From Flavobacteriaceae bacterium (GTDB lineage: Bacteria; Bacteroidota; Bacteroidia; Flavobacteriales; Flavobacteriaceae): 64,000 nucleotides of DNA. Shown piece by piece: positions 26,819-35,450 of this stretch. A program made the position numbers and the translations under genes. The DNA lies in assembly GCA_003533785.1 (NCBI GenBank), contig DQCR01000050.1:25295-89294 (forward strand), read 5' to 3'. Within the stretch, counting starts at the first letter, position 1. Every line of letters begins with the position of its first letter. The notes below the pieces were generated by a model. That model was given only the letters and a program-made list of their open reading frames with translations, searched no databases and had not been told where the DNA came from.

Positions 26819-29590
26819 ATGCAACGAGTTCTATTTTTATTTCTCTCTCTATTAGTGAACCTGTTGCAGGCACAACAAGCGGTAACCTATGAGGTAGATG
26901 CTGAGGTTATCGCAGAAGAAAGAAAAATAAAAATAAGACAGCAGGTGCATCTTGAAGCTGGAGCTATTGTCAATGATACCTTGTATTTTAACGATTGGAA
27001 TCATGCCTATAGCAGTTCAAAAACTCCATTGGCTCTTTGGTTTGCAGAAGAATTTGACCGCAGTTTTTATTTAGCTCCAAAAAATCGTCTTGGACAGACT
27101 GTTATACAATCGATCAAAGAAAAACAAAGCCTCCTTTCTTGGTTTCGACCCGTCAATCACCCGGATCAAATTGGGATTTTAATTCCCCCAGTAGCCCAGC
27201 AAAATGGGATTACGCTTTATTTTGAATACGATTTAATTCTTCCTGATGCCAAATTTTCTAAATATGGTTATAATGAAAATAAAAAATCGATCCGATTAAC
27301 CGAATGGTTATTGACCTACACCGGACCCAGTTCATCATTGGAGCGTTTGGTGAGTAATTTGGATATAGACGATCAAAACAGCTACAAAGCCCACTACAAG
27401 GTTCGCTTTGAAACACCAGACTCCTATGAAATTATTGCAGACCTTCCCAGAATAGAAAAATTAGTATGGGAGGGTAGTTCCCTTTATTGCCCCACCTTTG
27501 TAATGAGTGAAGAAACTGAATTTGTCACTTATTCCATGCCAGATGGGGCCCAGATTTTTTCAGACATAGGGTATCCTAAGCAACTTCAAAGCGAGTCACA
27601 AAATCAATTTGAGCGTATTTACGCGTTCCTTAGAAAAGAGATTCCAGACTTTACCCAGTCAAATTTCATTGTTTCTAAGATCGATTACAATAAACGTCCG
27701 TTTTATGGGCTGAATCAGCTACCCAGTTTCATTAGCCCCTTTTCAAAATCATTACTCAATGAATTAAAAGTGATTAAAGCCTTTTCACGAACCTATGTCC
27801 AAACTCAAATGATGCTTCCAAAAAGAAAGAATCAATGGATTTTAGAGGGTCTTCCTATCTATCTTGTTATTAAATATATCGAGACTTACCACCCCAACCT
27901 TCGCTTTCTAGGGGATCTTTCAAAGTTATTCTACTTAAGGACCTATGGGATTGCTAAAATGTCATTTAACGACAGTTTTATGACCTATACGGAGTTTATG
28001 CTTCGTAACAATCTACATCAAGAAGCAGCCACAGAGAAAGGAAGTCTAACTCGCTTCAATGAACGCATAACCGTTCCCTATCATGTGGGAATTGGCCTTC
28101 GATATCTAGAATCCTACATGAATAATGAACGGTTTGAAAAACTGATAAAGCAACTTATTTCAAGTGAAAATGCTGGGATGATACAATCGTATTTTAAGTC
28201 AAAAGATCAGCAAGACATTCAATGGTTCTATGACACCTATATCAACCAACGCTGGGGGGTTGATTTTCAAATTAAAGAACAATCAAAAGACAAAGATTCC
28301 ATAGAGTTGATCGTTACAGAGAATAATAAATTACAAATTCCTGTCAAATTGAGTAGATTAAAAAATAAAGAAATAGTCTCACAAATGTGGGTTTATCCTA
28401 ATCCGGAACGAGCGTATAAGTTTGACAGAAAAGGGAGCGATCAAATCGCCATAAACCCATTCTTAGGCTTACCCGAATTAAATAAAGAAAACAACTGGAA
28501 ATCTACCCAACAAAAAATTTTCAAGAAGCCCTTGTCGTTTCGTTTAGTGAAAGATACAGAAGTCCCAGATAGAAATCAGCTTTTTGCCAATCCAATATCG
28601 AATTACAATGCCTACGATGGAATTTCGTTTGGTGGAAGATTTCACAATAAAAAGCTCACCAGACAAAATTTTCAAATGGATTTTCGCCCTCAATATTCTT
28701 TTCTCGAGGAAAATCTTGTGGGTAGTTATCGATTGGCCTTGAGAATAAACTCTTTAGAGCGAAAAAACTTCCTTACTACATTATCCCTAAACGGGACTAG
28801 TTTTCATTACGATACAGGACTTCGCTACCACGTCGTCGCTCCACAACTGGCTTTTTTCTTTAGAACACCCGATTTCAGATCAAACTTACGCCAAGCTTTG
28901 AGTGCGTCATGGTATAATATTTCCAAGGATATTGATGAAGGAATAGAAACAACTCCAGAGTATGGCGTATTGAAATTAACGCATTTATATTCCGATAAAG
29001 CCACATTAAAATACCTTACTATGGCTTCGAGCTTGGAATTATCCAATTCTTTCAGCAAAGCGAGTTTCAATTTCGATTACCGCAAACTTTTCCCCAGTGG
29101 TCGTCAATTCCAAGTCCGTTTTTTTGCTGGTAAGTTTATCAGAAATGCAGCAAAGAATAATAATTTTTTTGACTTCAGTCTAACTCGTCCCAATGACTAT
29201 TTGTATCAGTATCAATACCTGGGACGTTCTGAAACCTCTGGTTTTTTTAGTCAACAATTTATTTTGGCTGAGGGAGGTCTGAAAGCCAATTTAACGGAAT
29301 CCAATGTGAGTGATTATTTGTTTAGTACAAACTTAATGATGAGTCTTTGGAAATGGATTGAAGTGTATGGTGACGTTGCGTTGGCAAAAAATCTCAATCA
29401 ACCCATAAAAAAGTATTGGGGAACAGGAATTCGTTTAAATCTAGTCCCAGATTATTTGGAAATGTATTTTCCCATCTACAACCAAGACGGACTCCAACTC
29501 AATGATTCGTCTTACATCCAAAACATCCGATTCGTTTTAACTGTTGAAACCAAACAATTGGCAGCATTATTTACGCGTAAGTGGTTCTAA
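26819..29590 (+). CDS. M1-peptidase-like protein lacking HExxH, fused to a probable outer-membrane beta barrel
   Basis: 923 residues. Signal peptide (about 1-19, ending LLQAQQ). Residues ~20-460 follow the M1 aminopeptidase layout: N-terminal beta domain, then a helical domain. At the expected zinc site the sequence reads L-K-V-I-K-A-F-S-R-T-Y instead of an HExxH; the downstream W-I-L-E-G-L-P (Trp340) keeps the third-ligand-like Glu. No HExxH occurs in the protein. From about residue 590 the sequence switches to alternating, aromatic-rich beta strands (FGGRFHNKKL, YRLALRINSL, ... LTVETKQLAALFTRKWF) ending in aromatic residues, as in an outer-membrane barrel. It lies 2 nt after the LOG gene. 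Probable function: non-catalytic binding or assembly at the outer membrane; speculative. Confidence 0.75.
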   Translation: MQRVLFLFLSLLVNLLQAQQAVTYEVDAEVIAEERKIKIRQQVHLEAGAIVNDTLYFNDWNHAYSSSKTPLALWFAEEFDRSFYLAPKNRLGQTVIQSIKEKQSLLSWFRPVNHPDQIGILIPPVAQQNGITLYFEYDLILPDAKFSKYGYNENKKSIRLTEWLLTYTGPSSSLERLVSNLDIDDQNSYKAHYKVRFETPDSYEIIADLPRIEKLVWEGSSLYCPTFVMSEETEFVTYSMPDGAQIFSDIGYPKQLQSESQNQFERIYAFLRKEIPDFTQSNFIVSKIDYNKRPFYGLNQLPSFISPFSKSLLNELKVIKAFSRTYVQTQMMLPKRKNQWILEGLPIYLVIKYIETYHPNLRFLGDLSKLFYLRTYGIAKMSFNDSFMTYTEFMLRNNLHQEAATEKGSLTRFNERITVPYHVGIGLRYLESYMNNERFEKLIKQLISSENAGMIQSYFKSKDQQDIQWFYDTYINQRWGVDFQIKEQSKDKDSIELIVTENNKLQIPVKLSRLKNKEIVSQMWVYPNPERAYKFDRKGSDQIAINPFLGLPELNKENNWKSTQQKIFKKPLSFRLVKDTEVPDRNQLFANPISNYNAYDGISFGGRFHNKKLTRQNFQMDFRPQYSFLEENLVGSYRLALRINSLERKNFLTTLSLNGTSFHYDTGLRYHVVAPQLAFFFRTPDFRSNLRQALSASWYNISKDIDEGIETTPEYGVLKLTHLYSDKATLKYLTMASSLELSNSFSKASFNFDYRKLFPSGRQFQVRFFAGKFIRNAAKNNNFFDFSLTRPNDYLYQYQYLGRSETSGFFSQQFILAEGGLKANLTESNVSDYLFSTNLMMSLWKWIEVYGDVALAKNLNQPIKKYWGTGIRLNLVPDYLEMYFPIYNQDGLQLNDSSYIQNIRFVLTVETKQLAALFTRKWF

Positions 29591-29612
29591 TATTTAAAAC
29601 CGCATTTTTTTG

Positions 29613-29620
29613 TAATTTTG
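29613..29620 (+). promoter_or_regulatory. -7 promoter box TAATTTTG of the second E1 fusion
   Basis: Exact TAnnTTTG match, 6 nt before the ATG at 29627; predicted leader about 2 nt. It also shows that ATG 29627, not the TTG at 29618, is the start. Confidence 0.6.
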
Positions 29621-29626
29621 TGCTTC

Positions 29627-32029
29627 ATGACTTCCAACCCAACCTCAACTGCCAAAATTAATTTTGATAGTTTCCAAAAACGTGTCCTTTCAGACTATCG
29701 TATTGTCTATTTAAGCCGCTCCTGTAGTTTATTGGGCCGTAGAGAAGTGTTAACCGGCAAAGGGAATTTCGGAATCTTCGGTGATGGCAAAGAGCTTCCT
29801 CAAATTGCAATCAACCACTTTTTCAGAAAAGGAGACTTTAGAGCGGGTTATTATAGAGATCAAACACTACTAATAGCGCAAGGGCAATTGAGTATTTCTC
29901 AATTCTTTGCAGCGATCTATGCCCACCCAGATTTGGAAAAAGAACCAATGTCTGGAGGGCGACAGATGGGGGGACATTTTACAACACGAAGTATCGACGA
30001 AAAAGGAGAATGGATCAATCTAATGGATCAGTTCAATCACAGTTCAGATATTTCGCCTACGGGAGGACAAATGCCCCGTCTAGTTGGGTTGGCACAAGCA
30101 TCCAAGCTCTATCGTGAAAATAAAATCAAAAACAATGAAAAATTCAGTAACAACGGCAATGAAATTGTTTGGGGGACCATAGGGAACGCCAGTGCGGCTG
30201 AGGGTTTGTTCTTTGAAGCCGTCAATGCCGCCGCTATAATACAAGTTCCCATGGTATTGTCCATCTATGATGATGGTTATGGTATTTCTGTGGGTAATGA
30301 CAAACAAATGACTAAAGGAAGTGTTTCTGAGGCACTGGCAGGATTTCAAAAAATAGACGACTCCACGGGATTGGAAATACTAACCGTCAAAGGTTGGGAT
30401 TTTACAGCCTTGATGAAAACATATAGCCATGCAGAGAAACTGGCCAGGGAGAAACATTTACCCGTTCTAGTTCATGTTCAAGAACTCACCCAACCTCTTG
30501 GCCATTCCACATCAGGCTCACACGAACGCTACAAAAGCAAGAAAAGATTGGAATGGGAGGAGGAATATGATTGTATTCTAAAATTCAAAGAATGGATTCT
30601 GGCTCAGGGGATAGCAACTGAAGAGGGGTTATCTGAATTGGAAAAATTAATTGACAAAGAAATCCGAGAAAATAAGAGAAAGGCGTGGAAGGAATACCGC
30701 CAACTCATGGACCAATCCAAAGAAGAATTACTCAAGGTTTTTGAAACCGTCCGCCCGATGACTCAAAATGATGTAAACTTTGGGCTATTGCACAACAACA
30801 CCGAATCCTTGGATGATTTTAGTTTGCGAGAATTGATGCAGAACGCAAGACGGGGCATCTTGGGGTTGGGACGCTTCCCTGTCTCTGTTCGCCAACCTTT
30901 GATAGATTGGATTGCAAAAACCAAAGAAGTCCTTAAAGAGCGTTACAACACTCACTTATACAATGAAAACCTAGCTTCAAATAACGATATTCCTGTACAA
31001 TATAAAGAAAAGCAAACTGCTGTAGATGGGCGTATTGTGCTAAGAGATAATTTTGATGCTCTTTTTGCTAAATACGACCGATTGCTTCTTTTTGGAGAAG
31101 ATGTTGGCAAAATTGGGGATGTTAATCAAGGGGCCGAAGGACTTCAAAAGAAATATGGTGAATCCCGAATTTTTGATACTGGTATTCGTGAAGCAACTAT
31201 CGTCGGTCAAGGAATTGGACTTGCACTACGGGGGTTTCGCCCTATCGCCGAAATACAATATTTGGATTATATGCTCTATGCACTTCATACGTTAAGTGAT
31301 GATTTAGCATCTATGAATTATAGAACTAAAGGTCAACAAATTGCACCATTAATTATTCGGACAAGAGGGCATCGTTTGGAAGGCATTTGGCATTCGGGAT
31401 CACCGATGGGGACCCTAGTGCATGCCCTAAGAGGCATTTACATTCTTGTTCCAAGAAACATGACACAAGCTGCAGGCATGTACAATGCATTATTACGAAT
31501 CAATCAGCCCGCAATGGTTATTGAAACATTAAACGGATATCGATTGAAGGAAAAAATGCCCTCCAATCTCGGAGACTTCACCACTCCCCTTGGTGCGGTG
31601 GAAATATTAAGGAAGGGCTCTGATATTACTGCTCTGAGTTATGGAGCAACCCTAGCGATCCTACAAGAAGCTGCTGAAACAATTGCTAAAATGGGTGTTT
31701 CCGTTGAAGTGATTGATGTGCAATCTCTATTGCCTTTTGATATAGAAGGTGCTGTGGGAACTAGTATTGCAAAAACCAATCGTTTGCTGATTGTTGATGA
31801 AGATGTTCCAGGGGGAGCCACAGCCTATTTGCTTCAACAGCTTCTCGATAAGCAAAACATTTTTCAATCCCTTGACAGCAGTCCGCAATTATTGAGCGCT
31901 AAAGCTCACCGTCCGCCCTACGGCAATGATGGAGATTATATTACTAAACCCTCCAAGGAAGACATCATAGAAGCCTTGTATACGCTCATGAGTGAAAGTG
32001 ATCCCACTGGTTTTCCTTCTCTAGGCTAA
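29627..32029 (+). CDS. 2-oxoacid dehydrogenase E1, fused alpha and beta subunits (copy 2)
   Basis: 800 residues. The N-terminal ~400 residues form an E1-alpha: DGKELPQIAINHFFRKGDFRAG, SGGRQMGGHFTTR and the ThDP segment from GTIGNASAAEGLFFEAVNAA to YDDGYGISVG. The C-terminal ~360 form an E1-beta: LFGEDVGKIGDVNQGAEGLQ, then RTRGHRLEGIWHSGSPMG and RLLIVDEDVPGGATAYLLQQL. Typical of a Bacteroidota branched-chain-type E1 (substrates 2-oxoisovalerate and relatives). It differs in length and sequence from copy 1 (7946-9919), so they are not a recent duplication. No E2/E3 nearby. The stop is shared with the convergent holA stop. Confidence 0.9.
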   Translation: MTSNPTSTAKINFDSFQKRVLSDYRIVYLSRSCSLLGRREVLTGKGNFGIFGDGKELPQIAINHFFRKGDFRAGYYRDQTLLIAQGQLSISQFFAAIYAHPDLEKEPMSGGRQMGGHFTTRSIDEKGEWINLMDQFNHSSDISPTGGQMPRLVGLAQASKLYRENKIKNNEKFSNNGNEIVWGTIGNASAAEGLFFEAVNAAAIIQVPMVLSIYDDGYGISVGNDKQMTKGSVSEALAGFQKIDDSTGLEILTVKGWDFTALMKTYSHAEKLAREKHLPVLVHVQELTQPLGHSTSGSHERYKSKKRLEWEEEYDCILKFKEWILAQGIATEEGLSELEKLIDKEIRENKRKAWKEYRQLMDQSKEELLKVFETVRPMTQNDVNFGLLHNNTESLDDFSLRELMQNARRGILGLGRFPVSVRQPLIDWIAKTKEVLKERYNTHLYNENLASNNDIPVQYKEKQTAVDGRIVLRDNFDALFAKYDRLLLFGEDVGKIGDVNQGAEGLQKKYGESRIFDTGIREATIVGQGIGLALRGFRPIAEIQYLDYMLYALHTLSDDLASMNYRTKGQQIAPLIIRTRGHRLEGIWHSGSPMGTLVHALRGIYILVPRNMTQAAGMYNALLRINQPAMVIETLNGYRLKEKMPSNLGDFTTPLGAVEILRKGSDITALSYGATLAILQEAAETIAKMGVSVEVIDVQSLLPFDIEGAVGTSIAKTNRLLIVDEDVPGGATAYLLQQLLDKQNIFQSLDSSPQLLSAKAHRPPYGNDGDYITKPSKEDIIEALYTLMSESDPTGFPSLG

Positions 32030-33027
32030 ATCCATACATCAATAACTAACTGTTTTAGGATAGCTTCTGGAGATGTACTTCCACCTCCAATGATCCCTTT
32101 ACTTTTTAAATCGGCTTGATAAATCACTTGCAAGGCTTTGCTGCACTTTTTCAGGGAATAATGCGAAGCGGCCAGCTGGTACTCTTTGACGAAATAAGGT
32201 GAAACTCCTAAAACAGTTGCGGCCTGTTGTTTGTTCTCCAAAGCGTGATATTGCATGACGCGCTGAAAGTAACCAAACAGACTGCTAATGGTAAGTACAA
32301 GTGGGTATTGTTTTTGGTTTTGCGATAAATAATGTGTGATACGAAGTGACTGGCTAAAGTTCCGTTGACCAATGGCCTTCTGTAATTCGAAATTATTGAA
32401 TTCCTTGCTAATTCCAATATGATATTCAATGGATGAAGGGTCAATGATATCCCCCTCTGGAATAACAAACTTCAACTTTTCCAGGGCTTTTTGAATTCGA
32501 TGTAAATCAGCACCCAAATAATCTTGCAATACCCTAACCGCTTCAGGTGAAAGGGACACATCCAGAGCTTTTGCACGAGATTGAAGCCAGTTCCCAATTT
32601 GATTTTCATAAAGGGGTTTACTATCAAATACGACACCTACTTTTTGAGCAATTTTGTATAATTTTTTCCTTTTATCAAAGGCTTTATTCTTCCAACAAAT
32701 CACTAAAACTGTTTGCCTTGAAGCTTGAGAGAGATACGCAGCCAATTCATCCAACTGTTTATCCATGTATTGCGCTTCTTTAACAACAATCAATTGTTTT
32801 TCCGATACCATTGGGAATCGCTTTGCTGATTCAATTATCTGTGAAACCGAACTGTCTTTGCCGTACAAAATAGTATGATCAAAAGCTGCAGCAGCTTCAT
32901 CAACAAGGGCTTTGGTGAGAGAATCTACTATAGAATCAATAAAAAAGGCTTCGGTCCCAGACAACAAATAGAAGGGAGCGATTTTTTTTGCACTGATTTG
33001 TTTTAAAAGGCCTTGGTAATCCTGCAT
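32026..33027 (-). CDS. holA: DNA polymerase III delta subunit
   Basis: 333 residues. The HolA pattern is present: FYLLSGTEAFFIDSIVDSL near the N-terminus, F-P-M-V-S-E-K-Q-L-I-V-V-K-E-A-Q, LVICWKNKAFDKRKKLYK, a helical lid and C-terminal collar domain. It opens the beta clamp during clamp loading. It is divergent from the HsdR_N gene with only 26 bp between the starts. Confidence 0.94.
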   Translation of the reverse strand: MQDYQGLLKQISAKKIAPFYLLSGTEAFFIDSIVDSLTKALVDEAAAAFDHTILYGKDSSVSQIIESAKRFPMVSEKQLIVVKEAQYMDKQLDELAAYLSQASRQTVLVICWKNKAFDKRKKLYKIAQKVGVVFDSKPLYENQIGNWLQSRAKALDVSLSPEAVRVLQDYLGADLHRIQKALEKLKFVIPEGDIIDPSSIEYHIGISKEFNNFELQKAIGQRNFSQSLRITHYLSQNQKQYPLVLTISSLFGYFQRVMQYHALENKQQAATVLGVSPYFVKEYQLAASHYSLKKCSKALQVIYQADLKSKGIIGGGSTSPEAILKQLVIDVWI

Positions 33028-33041
33028 CTGAAAAAATATTG

Positions 33042-33049
33042 CACTTTTG
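33042..33049 (+). promoter_or_regulatory. Probable -7 promoter box CACTTTTG of the HsdR_N gene
   Basis: One mismatch to TAnnTTTG; its end is exactly 4 nt before the ATG at 33054, the same spacing as other leaderless starts in the window. Confidence 0.4.
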
Positions 33050-33053
33050 TGGT

Positions 33054-33506
33054 ATGATTCAACTGAATTTTCCCACGTATAAATTCAAACTTAAAAATAG
33101 GGAAAATAAACCCTTGGTATGGGATCCTGTTCGAAAAAAATGGGTGGTATTACAGCCCGAAGAATGGGTTAGACAACATTGTATTGCTTTTTTACTAGAA
33201 GATAAAAAATATCCTCTGGAACTTATCAATGTTGAAAAAAAAATTCAGCTTAATGGGCGTTCAAAACGGTATGACATCATCGTATTCCGACCCACTGGGA
33301 AACCTCACATCTTAATTGAATGTAAAGCTCCCACTGTATCCATAACCCAAAAAAGTTTTGACCAAATCGCACAATATAATATGGCTTTGAATAGTACGTA
33401 TTTAATGGTTACCAATGGGATGGATCATTATTTTTGTCAAATAGATGCTGCGCAGACAAAATATCAGTTTTTAAAAAGCCTGCCCGTATTTAAACCATCT
33501 GAATGA
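33054..33506 (+). CDS. Stand-alone HsdR_N-type (PD-(D/E)xK) nuclease-domain protein
   Basis: 150 residues from ATG 33054. The core is PD-(D/E)xK-like: K-R-Y-D-I-I-V-F (Asp), then I-L-I-E-C-K-A-P (Glu-x-Lys), followed by a FDQIAQYNMALN helix and YLMVTNGMDHYF. This matches the N-terminal nuclease domain of type I restriction HsdR (PF13588). No hsdM, hsdS or helicase is next to it, so it is not a restriction system; the fold family is widespread in Bacteroidota with unknown function. It overlaps the glycosyltransferase by 4 nt. Confidence 0.85.
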   Translation: MIQLNFPTYKFKLKNRENKPLVWDPVRKKWVVLQPEEWVRQHCIAFLLEDKKYPLELINVEKKIQLNGRSKRYDIIVFRPTGKPHILIECKAPTVSITQKSFDQIAQYNMALNSTYLMVTNGMDHYFCQIDAAQTKYQFLKSLPVFKPSE

Positions 33507-34489
33507 TGACTTTAGCGGTTGTTTTATTGAATTGGAATGGAGAAAAATGGTTGCGTAAATTTCTTCCCAATACTCTTGCCTGTTCTGTGGAAGCCGAAGT
33601 TTGTGTTATAGACAATGGCTCCACTGATAATTCAATAGATTATATTCGTCAGTTTCCAGAAGTCACCCTCATAACGCTAGAGAAAAATAAAGGCTATGCC
33701 GGTGGGTACAATGAAGGACTCAGTCATATCAAGGCAGACTTGTATTGTCTCTTAAATACAGATGTAGAAGTCACCCCAAACTGGATACCCCCACTTATGA
33801 CCCTATTTCAATCCAATTCAAACATTGCTATTGCCCAACCCCATTTGCTTGATTATAACCGTAGAACGCATTTTGAATATGCGGGAGCAGCAGGAGGGTA
33901 TCTAGATGCCCTTGGATACCCATACTGCCGGGGGCGGATATTCAATCATTTGGAAGCAGATAAGGGGCAATATGATAAACCAGTTGGGGTAGCTTGGGCG
34001 AGTGGTGCATGTTTCTTTATTCGCAGAGAAATTTTCGAATCACTCGGGGGCTTTGACGATTCCTTTTTTGCTCATCAAGAGGAGATTGATTTGTGCTGGC
34101 GTGCGCGAAATGATAGCCATCTCATTTTTGCTACTGGTGCTTCTAAAGTATACCATGTTGGAGCGGGAACGCTTTCCCACAGCCCTTACAAGCAATATTT
34201 AAATTATAGAAACTCCCTTTTCCTACTCATCAAAAATCTTCCGTCATACTTGTTATTTCCAAGACTTCTCTTGCGTATGCTATTGGATGGAGTCGCTGGG
34301 CTTGTTCATCTTTCCAAAGGAGAATTTCAATTAACAGGATCAATTCTTACCGCCCATTTTCATTTTTATAAACGGTTTTATTATTATTTCAAACAACGTA
34401 GAAATAATAATATAAAAAATTATAATCACACCTATTCAATTGTGATACAGTATTTTATTAAAAAAAACAAAAAGTTTAATCAACTGTAA
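33503..34489 (+). CDS. Glycosyltransferase family 2
   Basis: 328 residues. GT-A fold: VVLLNWNGEKWLRKFLP, V-I-D-N-G-S-T-D-N-S, then the DxD-like L-L-N-T-D-V-E-V, and GGFDDSFFAHQEEIDLCWRARN, typical of rhamnosyl-type or related GT2 enzymes acting on cell-surface polysaccharide. A C-terminal basic, amphipathic/hydrophobic segment (about 240-265) likely associates with the membrane. The C-terminus is unusually Lys- and Asn-rich. Coupled to the HsdR_N gene. Confidence 0.92.
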   Translation: MMTLAVVLLNWNGEKWLRKFLPNTLACSVEAEVCVIDNGSTDNSIDYIRQFPEVTLITLEKNKGYAGGYNEGLSHIKADLYCLLNTDVEVTPNWIPPLMTLFQSNSNIAIAQPHLLDYNRRTHFEYAGAAGGYLDALGYPYCRGRIFNHLEADKGQYDKPVGVAWASGACFFIRREIFESLGGFDDSFFAHQEEIDLCWRARNDSHLIFATGASKVYHVGAGTLSHSPYKQYLNYRNSLFLLIKNLPSYLLFPRLLLRMLLDGVAGLVHLSKGEFQLTGSILTAHFHFYKRFYYYFKQRRNNNIKNYNHTYSIVIQYFIKKNKKFNQL

Positions 34490-34509
34490 ATATATCGCTG
34501 ATAAAACAG

Positions 34510-34517
34510 TAATTTTG
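34510..34517 (+). promoter_or_regulatory. -7 promoter box TAATTTTG of the OmpA-family gene
   Basis: Exact TAnnTTTG match, 27 nt before the ATG at 34545. Confidence 0.5.
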
Positions 34518-34544
34518 ATTTCTCAAAATTTAATTACAACCACA

Positions 34545-35399
34545 ATGAAAAAACAATTACCTCTTTTGCTAGTAGTTGCTGTACTCATGGCCTCCTGTGT
34601 TTCGCAAAAAAAATTCACCGAGCTAGAACAACTACAACAAGAAACAAAAAACATGCTCGACAGTGCCACAGTGAAGCTCAACACTTGTAATGACGAAAAA
34701 GCGGCTGCTGAGGCTACATTAGCTTCTCTTCAAGAGCGGGTAGCTTTCCTCAAAGCCAACAATCAAGATTTGATAAATAACATTGGAAACCTAACCACGC
34801 TTTCCCAAAAAGGAGCAGAAAACTTAGAGAAATCTTTAGAAAGCATGAAAGAAAAGGACGTTCGAATCCAAACCATGCAAGAAGCTGTTACTCGAAAAGA
34901 CTCTGTCACACTCGCATTAGTCACCTCTTTGAAAGGTGTTTTGGGTAATCTGAATGATGATGATATAGAAGTTAATGTTGAAAAAGGAGTCGTTTATGTC
35001 TCGATTTCTGATAAACTTTTATTTAGAAGCGGTAGCTATACAGTGACAAAACGTGCCAAAGAAGTCCTTGGGAAAGTTGCTCAAGTAGTGAATGATAAGC
35101 CAGAGATTGAATTCATGGTTGAAGGACATACTGATAATGTTCCAATCAAGAAAGAAGGTATCGAGGACAATTGGGATTTAAGTGTAAAACGAGCCACAGC
35201 GGTTGTACGGATCCTTCAAAACGATTTCAATGTATCTCCTGAACGCATGACTGCATCCGGACGTAGCTCATACATTCCCTTGTACGATAACAATACCGCT
35301 CAAAACAGAGCAAAAAATAGAAGAACACGCATTGTTGTTCTTCCAAAATTGGATCAGTTTTATGATTTGATTAATCAAGGCATGCAAGCGGCAAACTAA
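34545..35399 (+). CDS. OmpA-family peptidoglycan-binding lipoprotein
   Basis: 284 residues from ATG 34545. Lipoprotein signal with lipobox L-M-A-S-C (Cys18), a coiled coil (about 35-115), then a C-terminal OmpA domain (about 150-280): LLFRSGSYTVTKRAKEVL, E-G-H-T-D-N-V-P-I, and NRRTRIVVLPKL with the Arg pair that grips peptidoglycan. It ties the outer membrane to the cell wall. A strong hairpin terminator follows. Confidence 0.93.
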   Translation: MKKQLPLLLVVAVLMASCVSQKKFTELEQLQQETKNMLDSATVKLNTCNDEKAAAEATLASLQERVAFLKANNQDLINNIGNLTTLSQKGAENLEKSLESMKEKDVRIQTMQEAVTRKDSVTLALVTSLKGVLGNLNDDDIEVNVEKGVVYVSISDKLLFRSGSYTVTKRAKEVLGKVAQVVNDKPEIEFMVEGHTDNVPIKKEGIEDNWDLSVKRATAVVRILQNDFNVSPERMTASGRSSYIPLYDNNTAQNRAKNRRTRIVVLPKLDQFYDLINQGMQAAN

Positions 35400-35418
35400 A
35401 GAATTGTTTCTTATTTTT

Positions 35419-35450
35419 AAAAGCGCCCTTCCTTGAGGGGCGTTTTTTTA
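35419..35450. terminator. Intrinsic terminator, probably bidirectional
   Basis: Arms 35424-35430 (CGCCCTT) and 35436-35442 (AGGGGCG) pair with one T-G wobble around a CCTTG loop, followed by seven T on the plus strand. A-rich bases before the stem (35419-35422) pair with the T tract, so the same hairpin can stop the convergent minus-strand gene. Confidence 0.85.

Noticed and set aside
26819-29590. Active M1 aminopeptidase
   Set aside because: No HExxH motif occurs; the aligned position has Lys, Ala and Arg in place of the two His and Glu.
33054-33506. Type I restriction system
   Set aside because: Only the HsdR_N nuclease domain is present; no methylase, specificity subunit or helicase is near.
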